DNA of 64,000 bases, taken from the NCBI RefSeq assembly GCF_000187995.2, contig NZ_AEUW02000001.1, forward strand, positions 434,001-498,000. The letters run 5' to 3'. Source of the stretch: Streptococcus macacae NCTC 11558. Its GTDB lineage: Bacteria; Bacillota; Bacilli; Lactobacillales; Streptococcaceae. How positions within the stretch are numbered: position 1 is the first letter of the stretch; each line of letters opens with the position of its first letter. Below the pieces are notes generated by a model. The model made no database searches and was not told the DNA's origin. It worked only from the letters and a program-made list of their open reading frames with translations. Below are positions 17,181 to 25,673 of this stretch, one piece after another. A program made the translations under genes and the position numbers.

Positions 17181-17845
17181 TGATATTAAGAACACTATTG
17201 TTTCCCATTGATAATGGGATGGGAAAAGGATTAAGTGGAGATGGCTATTCTGCTGAGTACGATGTCTGGACGGGCAAGGTAACTTGGCGAAAAGCTACAA
17301 AGGAAACGATTGAAAAGCAAAAATCACTGACATCAATTTTGATGATCATTTCCGCTTCCTTATCCCCTTTTGTAGTAGCGGGACTCTTGCTGCTCGTGAG
17401 ACAGTTAAATCTTTTGGGTAGTGCGTGGTCAGGTAAGATTGATAAATATGCGCCGATTATTCTTGGAGTTATTCTATTTCTAGCTTTTGAAGCTTTAATG
17501 CTGGCTATAAGGGTGCGTGATCCTTTGGCTGATGCGGCACCCCCTATCGAAAGGCAACATGAGTACTTTAAGGAGATGTTTGATTTCGCAATAAGAAAGA
17601 ATATTGGCGGAGATAGAATTCCTCCTTACGTAGGCACGTATTTATCTGTTTTAGTAGCTCTGCTTGCTATTCCACTTAGTTACTATTTTTACCTGCATTC
17701 AACTTCATCTGGGGATTATCTTGAGATGTTATCTGTAACAAGTGTTTTGGTTTCTTTGTTTCCCAGCTTTCTGTGGAATGGTGTTTTAAAACACATTATT
17801 TATCTCAAACTCATTCGTAAAACGAAAGGACAAGCCAATGAGTAA
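17174..17845 (+). CDS. Putative membrane immunity protein 1 for the LXG toxin
   Basis: 223 aa from ATG six bases after GGAG; alternatives are an ATG four codons upstream and one at 17180 fused to the toxin stop (TGATG). About four membrane segments (residues ~50-75, 88-108, 155-175, 188-208) with a soluble loop containing RVRDPLADAAPPIERQHEYF. No enzyme motif. Position directly behind a zipper toxin and multi-pass structure match T7SS immunity proteins that protect the membrane (as TipE does for TelE). Immunity role is inferred from context. A paralogue lies immediately downstream. Confidence 0.65.
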   Translation: MVMILRTLLFPIDNGMGKGLSGDGYSAEYDVWTGKVTWRKATKETIEKQKSLTSILMIISASLSPFVVAGLLLLVRQLNLLGSAWSGKIDKYAPIILGVILFLAFEALMLAIRVRDPLADAAPPIERQHEYFKEMFDFAIRKNIGGDRIPPYVGTYLSVLVALLAIPLSYYFYLHSTSSGDYLEMLSVTSVLVSLFPSFLWNGVLKHIIYLKLIRKTKGQANE

Positions 17846-17881
17846 ACTGGATAATATTTTATGAATCAGTAGGCCAGTTGG

Positions 17882-17956
17882 ATTAGTAGTAAAGTTAATG
17901 AAAACTTGGATATAGATAGAAAACCTAAAAAATCAGGATGGACTTGGCCATGGTAA
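17882..17956 (+). pseudogene. Relic of an LXG toxin C-terminus
   Basis: In frame this reads ISSKVNENLDIDRK then KPKKSGWTWPW and a stop. It aligns with the end of the upstream toxin (IGSKV..., KPKKSGWSWPW). Its stop overlaps the start of immunity gene 2, as the intact toxin stop overlaps immunity gene 1. A TAG just upstream closes the frame, so this is a remnant, not a gene. Confidence 0.75.
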
Positions 17957-18606
17957 TGATATTAAGAACATTGTTGTTTCCCATTGATAATGGGATAGGA
18001 GAAGGATTAAGCGGAGATGGCTATTCTGCCGAGTATGATTTATGGACTGGCAAAGTGACTTGGCGACAAGCGACAAAGAAAACAATTGATAAACAACAGG
18101 CTCTTACTTTTAAGCTGTTAGCCGTTTCCTCTGTTTTGTCTCCGCTTACGGTAGCAGGACTTTTAATGTTGAGTCGTAGTTTTCCTATTTTTAATACTGA
18201 TTTATCTGATAAACTCGATCGGTATGCTCCGATTATTCTAGGAATTGTTTTATTTCTAGCTTTTGAAGCTTTGATGCTTGCCATAAGGGTTCGTGACCCA
18301 ATTGCACAGGTAGAACCCAGTTTGGAGAGACAACATGAGTATTTTAAGAAGATGTTTGACTTTGCCATAAGGAAGAATATTGGAGGTAAAATTCCTTATT
18401 TAACAGCCTATTTATCTACTACTCTTGCCTTAATCTGTATACCGCTTAGTTATTATTTTTACTTGCATCCGACTTCATCTGGAGATTATCTGGCTGCGTT
18501 ATTTGCAACAAGTTTTTTTGTTTCTCTGTTTCCAAACTTAATATGGAACCTTATTATTAAACACATTATTTACCTTAAACTCATTCGCAAAACGAAAGGA
18601 CAATAA
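17950..18606 (+). CDS. Putative membrane immunity protein 2 (paralogue)
   Basis: 218 aa, the same length and layout as immunity protein 1: start MVMILRTLLFPIDNG, four hydrophobic segments, RVRDPIAQVEPSLERQHEYF loop and KHIIYLKLIRKTKGQ tail. The two agree strongly at both ends and differ in the first hydrophobic hairpin and the loop after it, which suggests a change of specificity. ATG at 17956 (TAATG with the relic stop) is an alternative. Probably protects against a related toxin no longer encoded here. Confidence 0.62.
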   Translation: MVMILRTLLFPIDNGIGEGLSGDGYSAEYDLWTGKVTWRQATKKTIDKQQALTFKLLAVSSVLSPLTVAGLLMLSRSFPIFNTDLSDKLDRYAPIILGIVLFLAFEALMLAIRVRDPIAQVEPSLERQHEYFKKMFDFAIRKNIGGKIPYLTAYLSTTLALICIPLSYYFYLHPTSSGDYLAALFATSFFVSLFPNLIWNLIIKHIIYLKLIRKTKGQ

Positions 18607-18608
18607 TT

Positions 18609-18929
18609 ATGAATAAACCAGAACATATTTTACCGATTGGTACGGTCGTACTGACTGAAACAGGAGAAGTGCCTTTGATGATTATCAGCCGTGCCTCTCT
18701 TTATGATGATAATGGAGAAATCGGCTATTTTGACTATGCTGCGGTCCCTTACCCAGAGGGTATGGGAAATGACAATGAATACCTTTTCTTTAATCATGAG
18801 GATATCGCTGATGTCATTTATTTTGGCTATATCAATTCGCATGAACAAATTTTCGCTGAGCAGTATGATGAACTGGTGAAAGAATCAGGTTATAAAAAAT
18901 TAACTTTAGATCCTAGTCAAATTAAATAG
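18609..18929 (+). CDS. DUF4176 domain protein of LXG loci
   Basis: 106 aa soluble protein. MNKPEHILPIGTVVLTETGE and the later YFDYAAVPYPEGMGNDNEYL match the DUF4176 family as I remember it (LPIGSVV..., YDYxGxPYPEG). DUF4176 proteins recur beside LXG toxin genes in Firmicutes and are thought to help toxin handling. Two bases after the immunity gene 2 stop, with AAAGGA in range, so it is in the same operon. Its presence supports the T7SS reading of this island. Confidence 0.72.
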   Translation: MNKPEHILPIGTVVLTETGEVPLMIISRASLYDDNGEIGYFDYAAVPYPEGMGNDNEYLFFNHEDIADVIYFGYINSHEQIFAEQYDELVKESGYKKLTLDPSQIK

Positions 18930-19091
18930 CAGTATCAAAAGCTATAAATCAGCTGTTAATAAAAGGCTCAGAAGTTATTTGATGCTTTTGCTAAAGGAGT
19001 TAAGCTTCAAAAGTGCTTTTATGATGAAAAGGCAGGTAAAGAAATCGTTATAATTTTTGTTGGCTATGGCTTACTAAAAATTAAAAGTCTA

Positions 19092-19166
19092 GTGGTCAAA
19101 ATGGTATTAAGAAGCTCTAATGCCCAAGCCAGTTCCGTGGCTGCTCTAGCCAGTAACTACAGCATG
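19092..19166 (+). pseudogene. Relic of an LXG toxin N-terminus
   Basis: GTG start reads (M)VKMVLRSSNAQASSVAALAS, almost identical to the toxin start MVKMVLGSSDAQASSVGTLA. The match ends within about 25 codons (SNYSMEFRR) and the frame runs into the mscL terminator. It marks the right edge of the island as the start of a second, deleted LXG gene. Confidence 0.75.
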
Positions 19167-19188
19167 GAGTTTAGAAGACATAAGAAAA

Positions 19189-19210
19189 AGGTTGGATTTT
19201 CTGCCAACCT
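19189..19210 (-). terminator. Terminator of mscL
   Basis: AGGTTGG / CCAACCT, eight-base loop, flanked by T-rich arms in both directions; likely bidirectional. Confidence 0.75.
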
Positions 19211-19225
19211 CTTTTCTTATATTTA

Positions 19226-19609
19226 TTAATTTTGTTTTTTAAGAAGATCTTTAATTTCTGTAAGCAATTCAACTTCTGTAGGACCAGCTTCAGTCTCGGC
19301 TTCAGCTTCTGGCTTTTTGCCAAATGACATTGCTTTGTTCGCAGCTTTAACAACGAAAAAGAGCGTTGTGCCGACGATAAGAAAATTAATGACGGCGCTT
19401 AGAAAGCTGCCATAAGCTATACCATTCCAGGAAAGGTCAGCGATGTTTTTAACTTGAGCAGCTTTCAGAAGTGGATTGAGGAAAAGAGGGGTTATCACAT
19501 CAGAAACTAATGAAGTAATGATAGCATTGAAGGCAGCCCCCATAACTACGGCTACAGCTAAATCAAGGACATTTCCCTTAAACAAAAATTCTTTCAGTTC
19601 TTTAATCAT
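19226..19609 (-). CDS. mscL: Large-conductance mechanosensitive channel
   Basis: 127 aa. MIKELKEFLFKGNVLDLAVA is the canonical N-terminal amphipathic helix, followed by TM1 with VMGAAFNAIITSLVSDVITP, a periplasmic loop, TM2 (FLSAVINFLIVGTTLFFVVK) and a C-terminal helix ending LLTEIKDLLKKQ. Pentameric pressure-release valve against osmotic down-shock. Minus strand, divergent from dnaG. Confidence 0.95.
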   Translation of the reverse strand: MIKELKEFLFKGNVLDLAVAVVMGAAFNAIITSLVSDVITPLFLNPLLKAAQVKNIADLSWNGIAYGSFLSAVINFLIVGTTLFFVVKAANKAMSFGKKPEAEAETEAGPTEVELLTEIKDLLKKQN

Positions 19610-19647
19610 GACAAGATGATATTTCCTTTCTTTTTTATCAGTTTTTA

Positions 19648-19676
19648 ATTATACCTTAAGACTGTAGGGTTGACAA
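19648..19676 (-). promoter_or_regulatory. Promoter of mscL
   Basis: Minus strand TTGTCA, 17 bases, TATAAT. Confidence 0.7.
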
Positions 19677-19768
19677 TAGATATGCTCACTTAGACTTAAA
19701 TTTTAATAAAAGTGTCATATCAGGTTAAAAGGTTTGAGAATATTGGCAGCTCCGCCCTAGTCTTTTGT

Positions 19769-19797
19769 TTTACAAAAGTGCTCTCAAGTGGTATAAT
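19769..19797 (+). promoter_or_regulatory. Promoter of dnaG-rpoD
   Basis: TTTACA, 17 bases, TATAAT, about 40 bases before the dnaG TTG. Confidence 0.7.
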
Positions 19798-19835
19798 TTT
19801 AATGCTAAAATGCATTTTTAGGCGGAGGTGATAAC

Positions 19836-21617
19836 TTGGCTATTGACAAAGAAGCAATCAATGAAATCAAAAGCAAGATCAACATTGTAGATGTGATCGG
19901 AGAAGTTGTCAGCCTTTCACGAGCAGGACGTAACTATTTAGGCTTATGTCCTTTTCATAAAGAAAAAACGCCATCTTTTAATGTTATTGAAGATAGGCAG
20001 TTTTTTCATTGCTTTGGTTGCGGTAAGTCTGGAGATGTTTTTAAATTTCTGGAAGAGTATCGCAATATCAGCTTTTTAGAAAGTGTCCAGCTCTTAGCAG
20101 AACGCTCAGGAGTTTCAATAGCAATTTCCGATCAGCAGAGTCAAACCAAGAAACAAGAACACCCTCATCAGGGATTGTTTAATATTAACGAGGATGCCTG
20201 TAAATTTTATCAAGCTGTCTTAAAAACGACGAAAGTCGGAGAAGCAGCTCGCCGCTATCTTTATCAGCGCGGTCTGACAGATGAACTGATTGACTATTTT
20301 AAGATTGGTTTGGCTCCGGATAAACATGATTATCTTTACCGTGCTATGCTGAAAAAGTATAGTGAGCAGGCGATGATGGATTCTGGACTTTTTAATTTAT
20401 CAGAAAGAAATGCTGTTTATGATGCTTTCAGAAATAGGATTATGTTTCCCTTAGCAGATGAATATGGACATGTTCTTGGTTTTTCAGGCCGGATCTGGGC
20501 AAAAAAAGACCTTCAGAATAAAGCAGCAAAATATAAGAATACACGATCTACGGTTATTTTTAATAAATCTTATGAACTCTACCATTTAGATAAAGCAAAA
20601 GCAACTGCTAGAAAGACACATGAGCTTTATCTGATGGAAGGTTTTATGGATGTTATTGCGGCTTATCGCTCAGGCGTGACAAATGCTGTGGCTTCTATGG
20701 GAACTTCTTTAACCGCAGAGCATGTTGAACATCTAAAAAAACATGCCCGAAAAGTGGTATTAACCTATGATGGAGACAGTGCTGGGCAAAATGCCATAGC
20801 TAAATCATTGGAGCTCTTGCATGATTTAGCTGTAGAAATTGTTAGAATTCCTGGACAGATGGATCCAGATGAATTTGCTAAGGAAAATTCAGAAGAAGAA
20901 CTGGCTAAACTCTTACAGCAGTCACGAATTAGCAGTGTCGAATTTTGGATTGATTATCTCAAACCAGAAAATAGTGATAACTTACAGGCAGAAATTGATT
21001 ATGTAGAAAAAATAGCCAAAATTATTGCAGCTTCTCCGTCAATAACAGCTCAAAATACTTATGCCAATATCGTAGCAGACTTACTGCCTGATTTTGATTA
21101 TCAGCAGGTTGAGCAGGCTGTGAATGCGGAACGGTTACAGGTACGTTCTCAAATCAGCCAGCAGTCTCAGGCTAATCAAACTGTTATTAGGGAAATGCCT
21201 GTGGCTAAACAACTAACAGCTCTGATAAAAGCAGAAAGTCAGCTTTTTCACCGCTTACTTCATCATGATTATCTTTTAAATGAATTTCGAAACCGTGAAG
21301 ATTTTGAATTTGAGACAAAAGATATTCAAGAACTTTATCAAATTTTAAAAACGAATGGCGAGATCAATCCATATGATTTATCTCAGCTCCCGTCTCATTT
21401 GCAGGCAGCCTATTATCGTATTTTAGAGGAAAATCTGCCTGAGGAAATAGCAGATGGTGAATTGCAGCAGATTGAACTTTGGCGAGAAAAGTATCTAAAA
21501 AAGCAAGAGATGCAAAAACAAAACAAACTTATTCGTGAGAACAGCAGTCACGGAGATATAGAGGCAGCTGTCAAAGGTTTAGAAGAGCTTATCGCTCAGA
21601 AAAGAAATATGGAATAA
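19836..21617 (+). CDS. dnaG: DNA primase (TTG start)
   Basis: 593 aa. N-terminal zinc-binding domain with CPFHKEKTPSF and HCFGCGKSGD (CHC2 type), then the TOPRIM catalytic core (LYLMEGFMDVIAAYRSG; LTYDGDSAGQNA), and a C-terminal DnaB-interaction region. Makes RNA primers at the replication fork. TTG start is set by GGAGGTGAT nine bases upstream and the family-typical AIDKEAINEIK. First gene of the conserved dnaG-rpoD pair. Confidence 0.96.
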   Translation: MAIDKEAINEIKSKINIVDVIGEVVSLSRAGRNYLGLCPFHKEKTPSFNVIEDRQFFHCFGCGKSGDVFKFLEEYRNISFLESVQLLAERSGVSIAISDQQSQTKKQEHPHQGLFNINEDACKFYQAVLKTTKVGEAARRYLYQRGLTDELIDYFKIGLAPDKHDYLYRAMLKKYSEQAMMDSGLFNLSERNAVYDAFRNRIMFPLADEYGHVLGFSGRIWAKKDLQNKAAKYKNTRSTVIFNKSYELYHLDKAKATARKTHELYLMEGFMDVIAAYRSGVTNAVASMGTSLTAEHVEHLKKHARKVVLTYDGDSAGQNAIAKSLELLHDLAVEIVRIPGQMDPDEFAKENSEEELAKLLQQSRISSVEFWIDYLKPENSDNLQAEIDYVEKIAKIIAASPSITAQNTYANIVADLLPDFDYQQVEQAVNAERLQVRSQISQQSQANQTVIREMPVAKQLTALIKAESQLFHRLLHHDYLLNEFRNREDFEFETKDIQELYQILKTNGEINPYDLSQLPSHLQAAYYRILEENLPEEIADGELQQIELWREKYLKKQEMQKQNKLIRENSSHGDIEAAVKGLEELIAQKRNME

Positions 21618-21626
21618 GAGGAAAAC

Positions 21627-22739
21627 ATGGCAACTAATAAAAAAATACCAACTACTTTTAATGTTCAAGTCGCAGATTTTATTCGAAATCATAAAAAAGA
21701 AGGAATAGCTGTTGATGATGAAATCACTGATAAATTAGTCATTCCCTTTGAGCTGGAAGCTGAGCAAATTGATGATTTGCTTGAGCGTTTGACAGACGGC
21801 GGTATTTCTATTACTGACCAAGAAGGTAACCCTTCTACAAAATATGTTGTTGAAGAAATTAAACCCGAAGAATTAACGGATGAAGAACTTTTAGGCAATA
21901 ATTCTGCTAAAGTCAATGATCCTGTTCGGATGTATTTAAAAGAAATCGGTGTTGTCCCTCTTTTAAGCAATGAAGAAGAAAAAGAACTTGCCATTGCTGT
22001 AGAAAACGGAGATTTAGAAGCTAAACAGCGTTTAGCTGAAGCTAATCTGCGCCTGGTCGTATCGATTGCTAAGCGTTATGTCGGCCGCGGTATGCAATTT
22101 CTTGATCTGATTCAGGAAGGGAATATGGGCTTGATGAAAGCCGTGGATAAATTTGACTATTCTAAAGGGTTTAAGTTTTCTACTTATGCGACTTGGTGGA
22201 TTCGCCAAGCTATTACACGAGCAATAGCCGATCAAGCACGGACTATCCGCATTCCTGTCCATATGGTGGAGACGATCAATAAATTAGTTCGTGAACAGCG
22301 CAATCTTTTGCAGGAATTAGGGCAGGATCCTACACCAGAGCAGATTGCAGAACGTATGGACATGACACCTGATAAGGTACGTGAAATTTTAAAAATTGCT
22401 CAGGAGCCTGTTTCTTTAGAAACTCCCATTGGAGAAGAAGATGACAGTCATCTAGGGGATTTTATTGAAGATGAAGTTATCGAAAATCCTATTGATTACA
22501 CAACTCGTGTTGTTCTTCGTGAGCAGTTAGACGAAGTTTTAGATACACTTACAGACCGCGAAGAAAATGTCCTTCGGTTACGTTTTGGATTAGATGACGG
22601 AAAGATGCGTACACTGGAAGATGTTGGCAAGGTCTTTAATGTTACGCGGGAGCGGATCCGTCAGATTGAAGCAAAAGCACTTCGTAAATTAAGACACCCG
22701 AGCCGCAGTAAGCAGCTGCGCGACTTTGTTGAAGATTAA
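21627..22739 (+). CDS. rpoD: Primary RNA polymerase sigma factor
   Basis: 370 aa housekeeping sigma-70 (SigA/RpoD). Region 1.2 [11 protein letters not shown], region 2 [20 protein letters not shown] and [13 protein letters not shown] (-10 recognition), region 3, and region 4 [17 protein letters not shown] plus [13 protein letters not shown] helix-turn-helix for -35 contact. Nine bases after dnaG with AGGAAAAC. Confidence 0.98.
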   Translation: MATNKKIPTTFNVQVADFIRNHKKEGIAVDDEITDKLVIPFELEAEQIDDLLERLTDGGISITDQEGNPSTKYVVEEIKPEELTDEELLGNNSAKVNDPVRMYLKEIGVVPLLSNEEEKELAIAVENGDLEAKQRLAEANLRLVVSIAKRYVGRGMQFLDLIQEGNMGLMKAVDKFDYSKGFKFSTYATWWIRQAITRAIADQARTIRIPVHMVETINKLVREQRNLLQELGQDPTPEQIAERMDMTPDKVREILKIAQEPVSLETPIGEEDDSHLGDFIEDEVIENPIDYTTRVVLREQLDEVLDTLTDREENVLRLRFGLDDGKMRTLEDVGKVFNVTRERIRQIEAKALRKLRHPSRSKQLRDFVED

Positions 22740-22751
22740 GAGGTAAGGATA

Positions 22752-23087
22752 ATGGCAGATACAAACTATACTCCAGAGGAAGTAACCAAAATTAAAGATA
22801 GAATTCTTGAGGCTCTTGAAATGGTTATTGATCCAGAATTGGGCATTGATATTGTTAATCTAGGCTTAATCTATGATATTCGTTTCAAAGATTCTGGACA
22901 GACAGAGATTGATATGACTCTGACAACTATGGGCTGTCCTTTGGCTGATTTGATTACTGATCAAATCCATGATGCTTTGAAGGATGTGCCAGAAGTTTTG
23001 GATATTGACGTTAAATTAGTTTGGTCTCCGGCTTGGTCAATTGAGAAGATGAGCCGCTATGCTAGAATAGCATTAGGGATTCGTTAG
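22752..23087 (+). CDS. DUF59/MIP18-type iron-sulfur assembly protein
   Basis: 111 aa. ALEMVIDPELGIDIVNLGLI and the later TTMGCPLADLITDQIHDAL show the DUF59 fold with its conserved Cys in TMGCP. Relatives (SufT, PaaD, MIP18) help Fe-S cluster maturation; the precise role in streptococci is not settled. Twelve bases after rpoD, so likely the last gene of the dnaG operon. Confidence 0.85.
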   Translation: MADTNYTPEEVTKIKDRILEALEMVIDPELGIDIVNLGLIYDIRFKDSGQTEIDMTLTTMGCPLADLITDQIHDALKDVPEVLDIDVKLVWSPAWSIEKMSRYARIALGIR

Positions 23088-23113
23088 CGAAGTATAAAAA
23101 AAGCAAATCGCCT

Positions 23114-23136
23114 AACTGCTGTGTTCATTAGCAGTT
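23114..23136 (+). terminator. Terminator-like hairpin after the DUF59 gene
   Basis: AACTGCT / AGCAGTT, nine-base loop. A second imperfect hairpin (ACGGC-TCTTTT-GCCGT) lies at about 23159-23175. Confidence 0.5.
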
Positions 23137-23189
23137 GTTTATCATGCTACTAAAAAGAGACGGCTCTTTTGCCGTGCTTCTTTATAATG

Positions 23190-23233
23190 AATGACACAGT
23201 CATCATGGTGTAATGACACAGTCATCATGGTGT
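23190..23233. repeat. Tandem 22-bp direct repeat
   Basis: Two exact copies of AATGACACAGTCATCATGGT+GT upstream of rmlD. Only two units, no spacer; a local duplication. Each unit contains the inverted motif TGAC..GTCA, so regulator binding is possible but unproven. Confidence 0.7.
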
Positions 23234-23299
23234 TTAGAAATCTATCTTATTTTCGTCTTGATGTGATGAAATAAAAAATTGTTTAAAGGAGTTTATTTT

Positions 23300-24154
23300 A
23301 TGATTTTGATTACAGGAAGTAATGGTCAGTTAGGAACAGAACTGCGTTATTTGCTTGATGAAAGAGATGAAGAATACGTTGCTGTTGATGTGGCTGAAAT
23401 GGACATTACAAAGGCGGAAAAAGTGGATGAAGTTTTTGCACAAGTACGCCCGACGCTTGTTTACCACTGTGCAGCCTTTACAGCTGTGGATGCTGCTGAG
23501 GATGAAGGGAAAGAACTTGATTATGCCATCAATGTAACAGGGACAGAAAATATTGCACAGGCCTGTAAGAAATATGATGCCGCTCTTGTTTATGTTTCTA
23601 CTGATTATGTCTTTAATGGTGAAAAGCCAATCGGTCAAGAGTGGGAAGTAGATGATAAAACGGATCCTCAGACGGAATACGGACGTACAAAGCGTCTGGG
23701 CGAGGAAGCTGTTGAAGAAACTTTGGATCGTTTTTATATTATCCGTACAGCTTGGGTATTTGGCAATTATGGTAAAAATTTTGTTTTTACCATGCAAAAC
23801 CTTGCTAAAAAACACAATACTTTGACAGTGGTTAATGACCAGCATGGGCGTCCAACCTGGACACGAACCTTAGCAGAATTTATGACTTATTTGGCTGAAA
23901 ATCAAAAGGACTTCGGCTATTATCATCTATCTAATGATGCGAAAGAAGATACAACATGGTATGATTTTGCCGCTGAAATTCTTAAAGATACTGATGTAGT
24001 TGTTAAGCCAGTTGATTCAAGCCAATTTCCTGCCAAGGCAAAGCGCCCTTTTAATTCAACAATGAGCTTGAAGAAGGCAAAAGCGACAGGTTTTGTTATC
24101 CCTACCTGGCAGGAAGCTTTGCAGGAATTTTATAAACAAGACGTAAAGAAGTAA
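23300..24154 (+). CDS. rmlD: dTDP-4-dehydrorhamnose reductase
   Basis: 284 aa from the ATG after AAAGGAG (an in-frame TTG seven codons earlier is less suited). Last step of dTDP-L-rhamnose synthesis, feeding the rhamnan operon that follows. Rossmann motif GSNGQLG, catalytic YGRTK (Tyr-x3-Lys) preceded by STDYVFNG, and C-terminal Y..SNDA. Cytosolic SDR-extended enzyme; the rgpA promoter and two terminators lie between it and the rgp genes. Confidence 0.96.
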   Translation: MILITGSNGQLGTELRYLLDERDEEYVAVDVAEMDITKAEKVDEVFAQVRPTLVYHCAAFTAVDAAEDEGKELDYAINVTGTENIAQACKKYDAALVYVSTDYVFNGEKPIGQEWEVDDKTDPQTEYGRTKRLGEEAVEETLDRFYIIRTAWVFGNYGKNFVFTMQNLAKKHNTLTVVNDQHGRPTWTRTLAEFMTYLAENQKDFGYYHLSNDAKEDTTWYDFAAEILKDTDVVVKPVDSSQFPAKAKRPFNSTMSLKKAKATGFVIPTWQEALQEFYKQDVKK

Positions 24155-24292
24155 TACAGAAAAAAATAGAGTTTCAGCTTAATAGACACTATTTCCAGAA
24201 CTTTACTGAAAGGTTATAGTCATTAGAAAGTCAGGCTTTAATCAATTCTGTGTTTAAAAATATAAAGAGCCATCATATTATCATATGATAGA

Positions 24293-24325
24293 GGAGGCTG
24301 GGACTAAAGTCCTGCCTCTTTTTTT
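24293..24325 (+). terminator. Terminator after rmlD
   Basis: GAGGCTGGGACT / AGTCCTGCCTC with T7; a common streptococcal GAGGCTGGG-type terminator. Confidence 0.8.
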
Positions 24326-24357
24326 GTATGATACTCGTCAAGCTAGCTCAGTGTTGC

Positions 24358-24387
24358 CTTGCCGCAGGCAGGACTGCCTGCGGCAAG
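24358..24387. repeat. Perfect 14-bp GC-rich palindrome
   Basis: CTTGCCGCAGGCAG-GA-CTGCCTGCGGCAAG followed by CTTTCTCTTTTG. Much more GC-rich than its surroundings. Looks like part of a dispersed intergenic repeat or a second terminator. Nothing else is seen in the rest of the rmlD-rgpA gap except the promoter. Confidence 0.6.
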
Positions 24388-24474
24388 CTTTCTCTTTTGT
24401 TTTTTGGATTTTCATTGAGTTAAGGCATTTACTGATTATTTCCTCTCTTATTTTTCGCAAAATCCCTTTGAATA

Positions 24475-24483
24475 TGCTATAAT
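24475..24483 (+). promoter_or_regulatory. Extended -10 promoter of the rgp operon
   Basis: TGCTATAAT, with weak TTCGCA 18 bases upstream. Confidence 0.55.
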
Positions 24484-24518
24484 GATAATATTGCAGTTTT
24501 AAGATGGAGGAGTGTCAT

Positions 24519-25673
24519 TTGCGTCATATATTCATCATTGGAAGCAGAGGTCTGCCGGCGAAATATGGCGGTTTTGAAACTTTTGTGGAGGAATTAGTCA
24601 AACATAGAAAGTCTAAAAACATATCCTATCACATTGCTTGTCTCAGCGATACTGAACAGCATAAACATTTTGACTATTTAGGTGCAGACTGTTTCACTAT
24701 CAAGGCTCCTAAAATAGGACCGGCGCGTGTCATTGCCTATGATATCATGGCAGTCCGTTATGCCTTAAAGCTTGTAAAAGAACAAAATATAACTAAACCT
24801 ATTTTTTATATTTTGGGAAATACGATAGGTGCTTTTATTAGACCATTTGCTAGAAAAATTCAGAAAGTAGGCGGACTTCTTTTTGTCAATCCCGATGGAC
24901 TGGAATGGCGTCGTTCAAAATGGTCCCGTCCCATTCAGTTTTATTTGAAATATGCTGAAAAATGTATGACAAAATCAGCTAATATAATGATTTCGGACAA
25001 TGCAGGCATTGAAAGTTATCTGAAGCAGTCTTATCCATGGTCAAAAACAGCTTTTATTGCTTATGGTACGGATTTGTCTCCTTCAGGCCTAGATGAAAAT
25101 GCTGAAAAGGTTCAGAGCTTTTATCAGAAATGGTGTCTTAAAGAAAAGGATTATTATTTGATTGTAGGGCGCTTTGTTCCTGAAAATAATTATGAAACAG
25201 CTCTTATAGAGTTTATGAAGTCTAAAACTAAGCGTGATTTGATTATTATATGTAACTATGAGGGCAGTGATTACTTTGAGAAATTGCGGGAAAAAACAGG
25301 ATTTGATAAAGATTCTCGTGTTAAATTTGTTGGCACTGTTTATGATCGGGCTCTTTTAACTTACATTCGGGAAAATACTTTTGCCTATATTCACGGCCAT
25401 GAAGTTGGGGGGACCAATCCAGGTTTGCTTGAGGCTTTGGCCCATACAGACTTAAATCTTGTCTTGGGAGTTGATTTTAATAAAAGAGTAGCAGAAGAAA
25501 CAGCTTATTATTGGAATAAAACTTCAGGAAATTTATGTCAGCTGCTAGAAAAGGTGGATGGACAGACAGATTATTCTGCCTTAGGGCAAATGGCAAAAGA
25601 ACATATGAGATCTTATTATACTTGGGAGAAAATTGTAGGAGAGTATGAGGAATTGTTTTTAAATGAAAATTAA
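24519..25673 (+). CDS. rgpA: Rhamnosyltransferase RgpA (TTG start)
   Basis: 384 aa GT4-type glycosyltransferase, GT-B fold: N-terminal SRGLPAKYGGFETFVEELV and C-terminal EX7E-like HEVGGTNPGLLEAL. In mutans streptococci it adds the first rhamnose to the GlcNAc-lipid primer. TTG is favoured because GGAGG stands at the right distance, and the protein then begins RHIFIIGSRG; an ATG five codons earlier overlaps the SD. First gene of a tightly packed operon through sccN. Confidence 0.93.
   Translation: MRHIFIIGSRGLPAKYGGFETFVEELVKHRKSKNISYHIACLSDTEQHKHFDYLGADCFTIKAPKIGPARVIAYDIMAVRYALKLVKEQNITKPIFYILGNTIGAFIRPFARKIQKVGGLLFVNPDGLEWRRSKWSRPIQFYLKYAEKCMTKSANIMISDNAGIESYLKQSYPWSKTAFIAYGTDLSPSGLDENAEKVQSFYQKWCLKEKDYYLIVGRFVPENNYETALIEFMKSKTKRDLIIICNYEGSDYFEKLREKTGFDKDSRVKFVGTVYDRALLTYIRENTFAYIHGHEVGGTNPGLLEALAHTDLNLVLGVDFNKRVAEETAYYWNKTSGNLCQLLEKVDGQTDYSALGQMAKEHMRSYYTWEKIVGEYEELFLNEN

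Noticed and set aside
23190..23233. Start of a CRISPR array
   Set aside because: Two units abut without spacers and there are no cas genes.
23330..23845. 171-codon open frame opposite rmlD
   Set aside because: Antisense shadow of a well-conserved gene; Ile/Phe/Cys-rich composition and no SD.
24285..24482. 65-codon frame between rmlD and rgpA
   Set aside because: Runs through a terminator, a palindrome and the promoter of rgpA; no SD.
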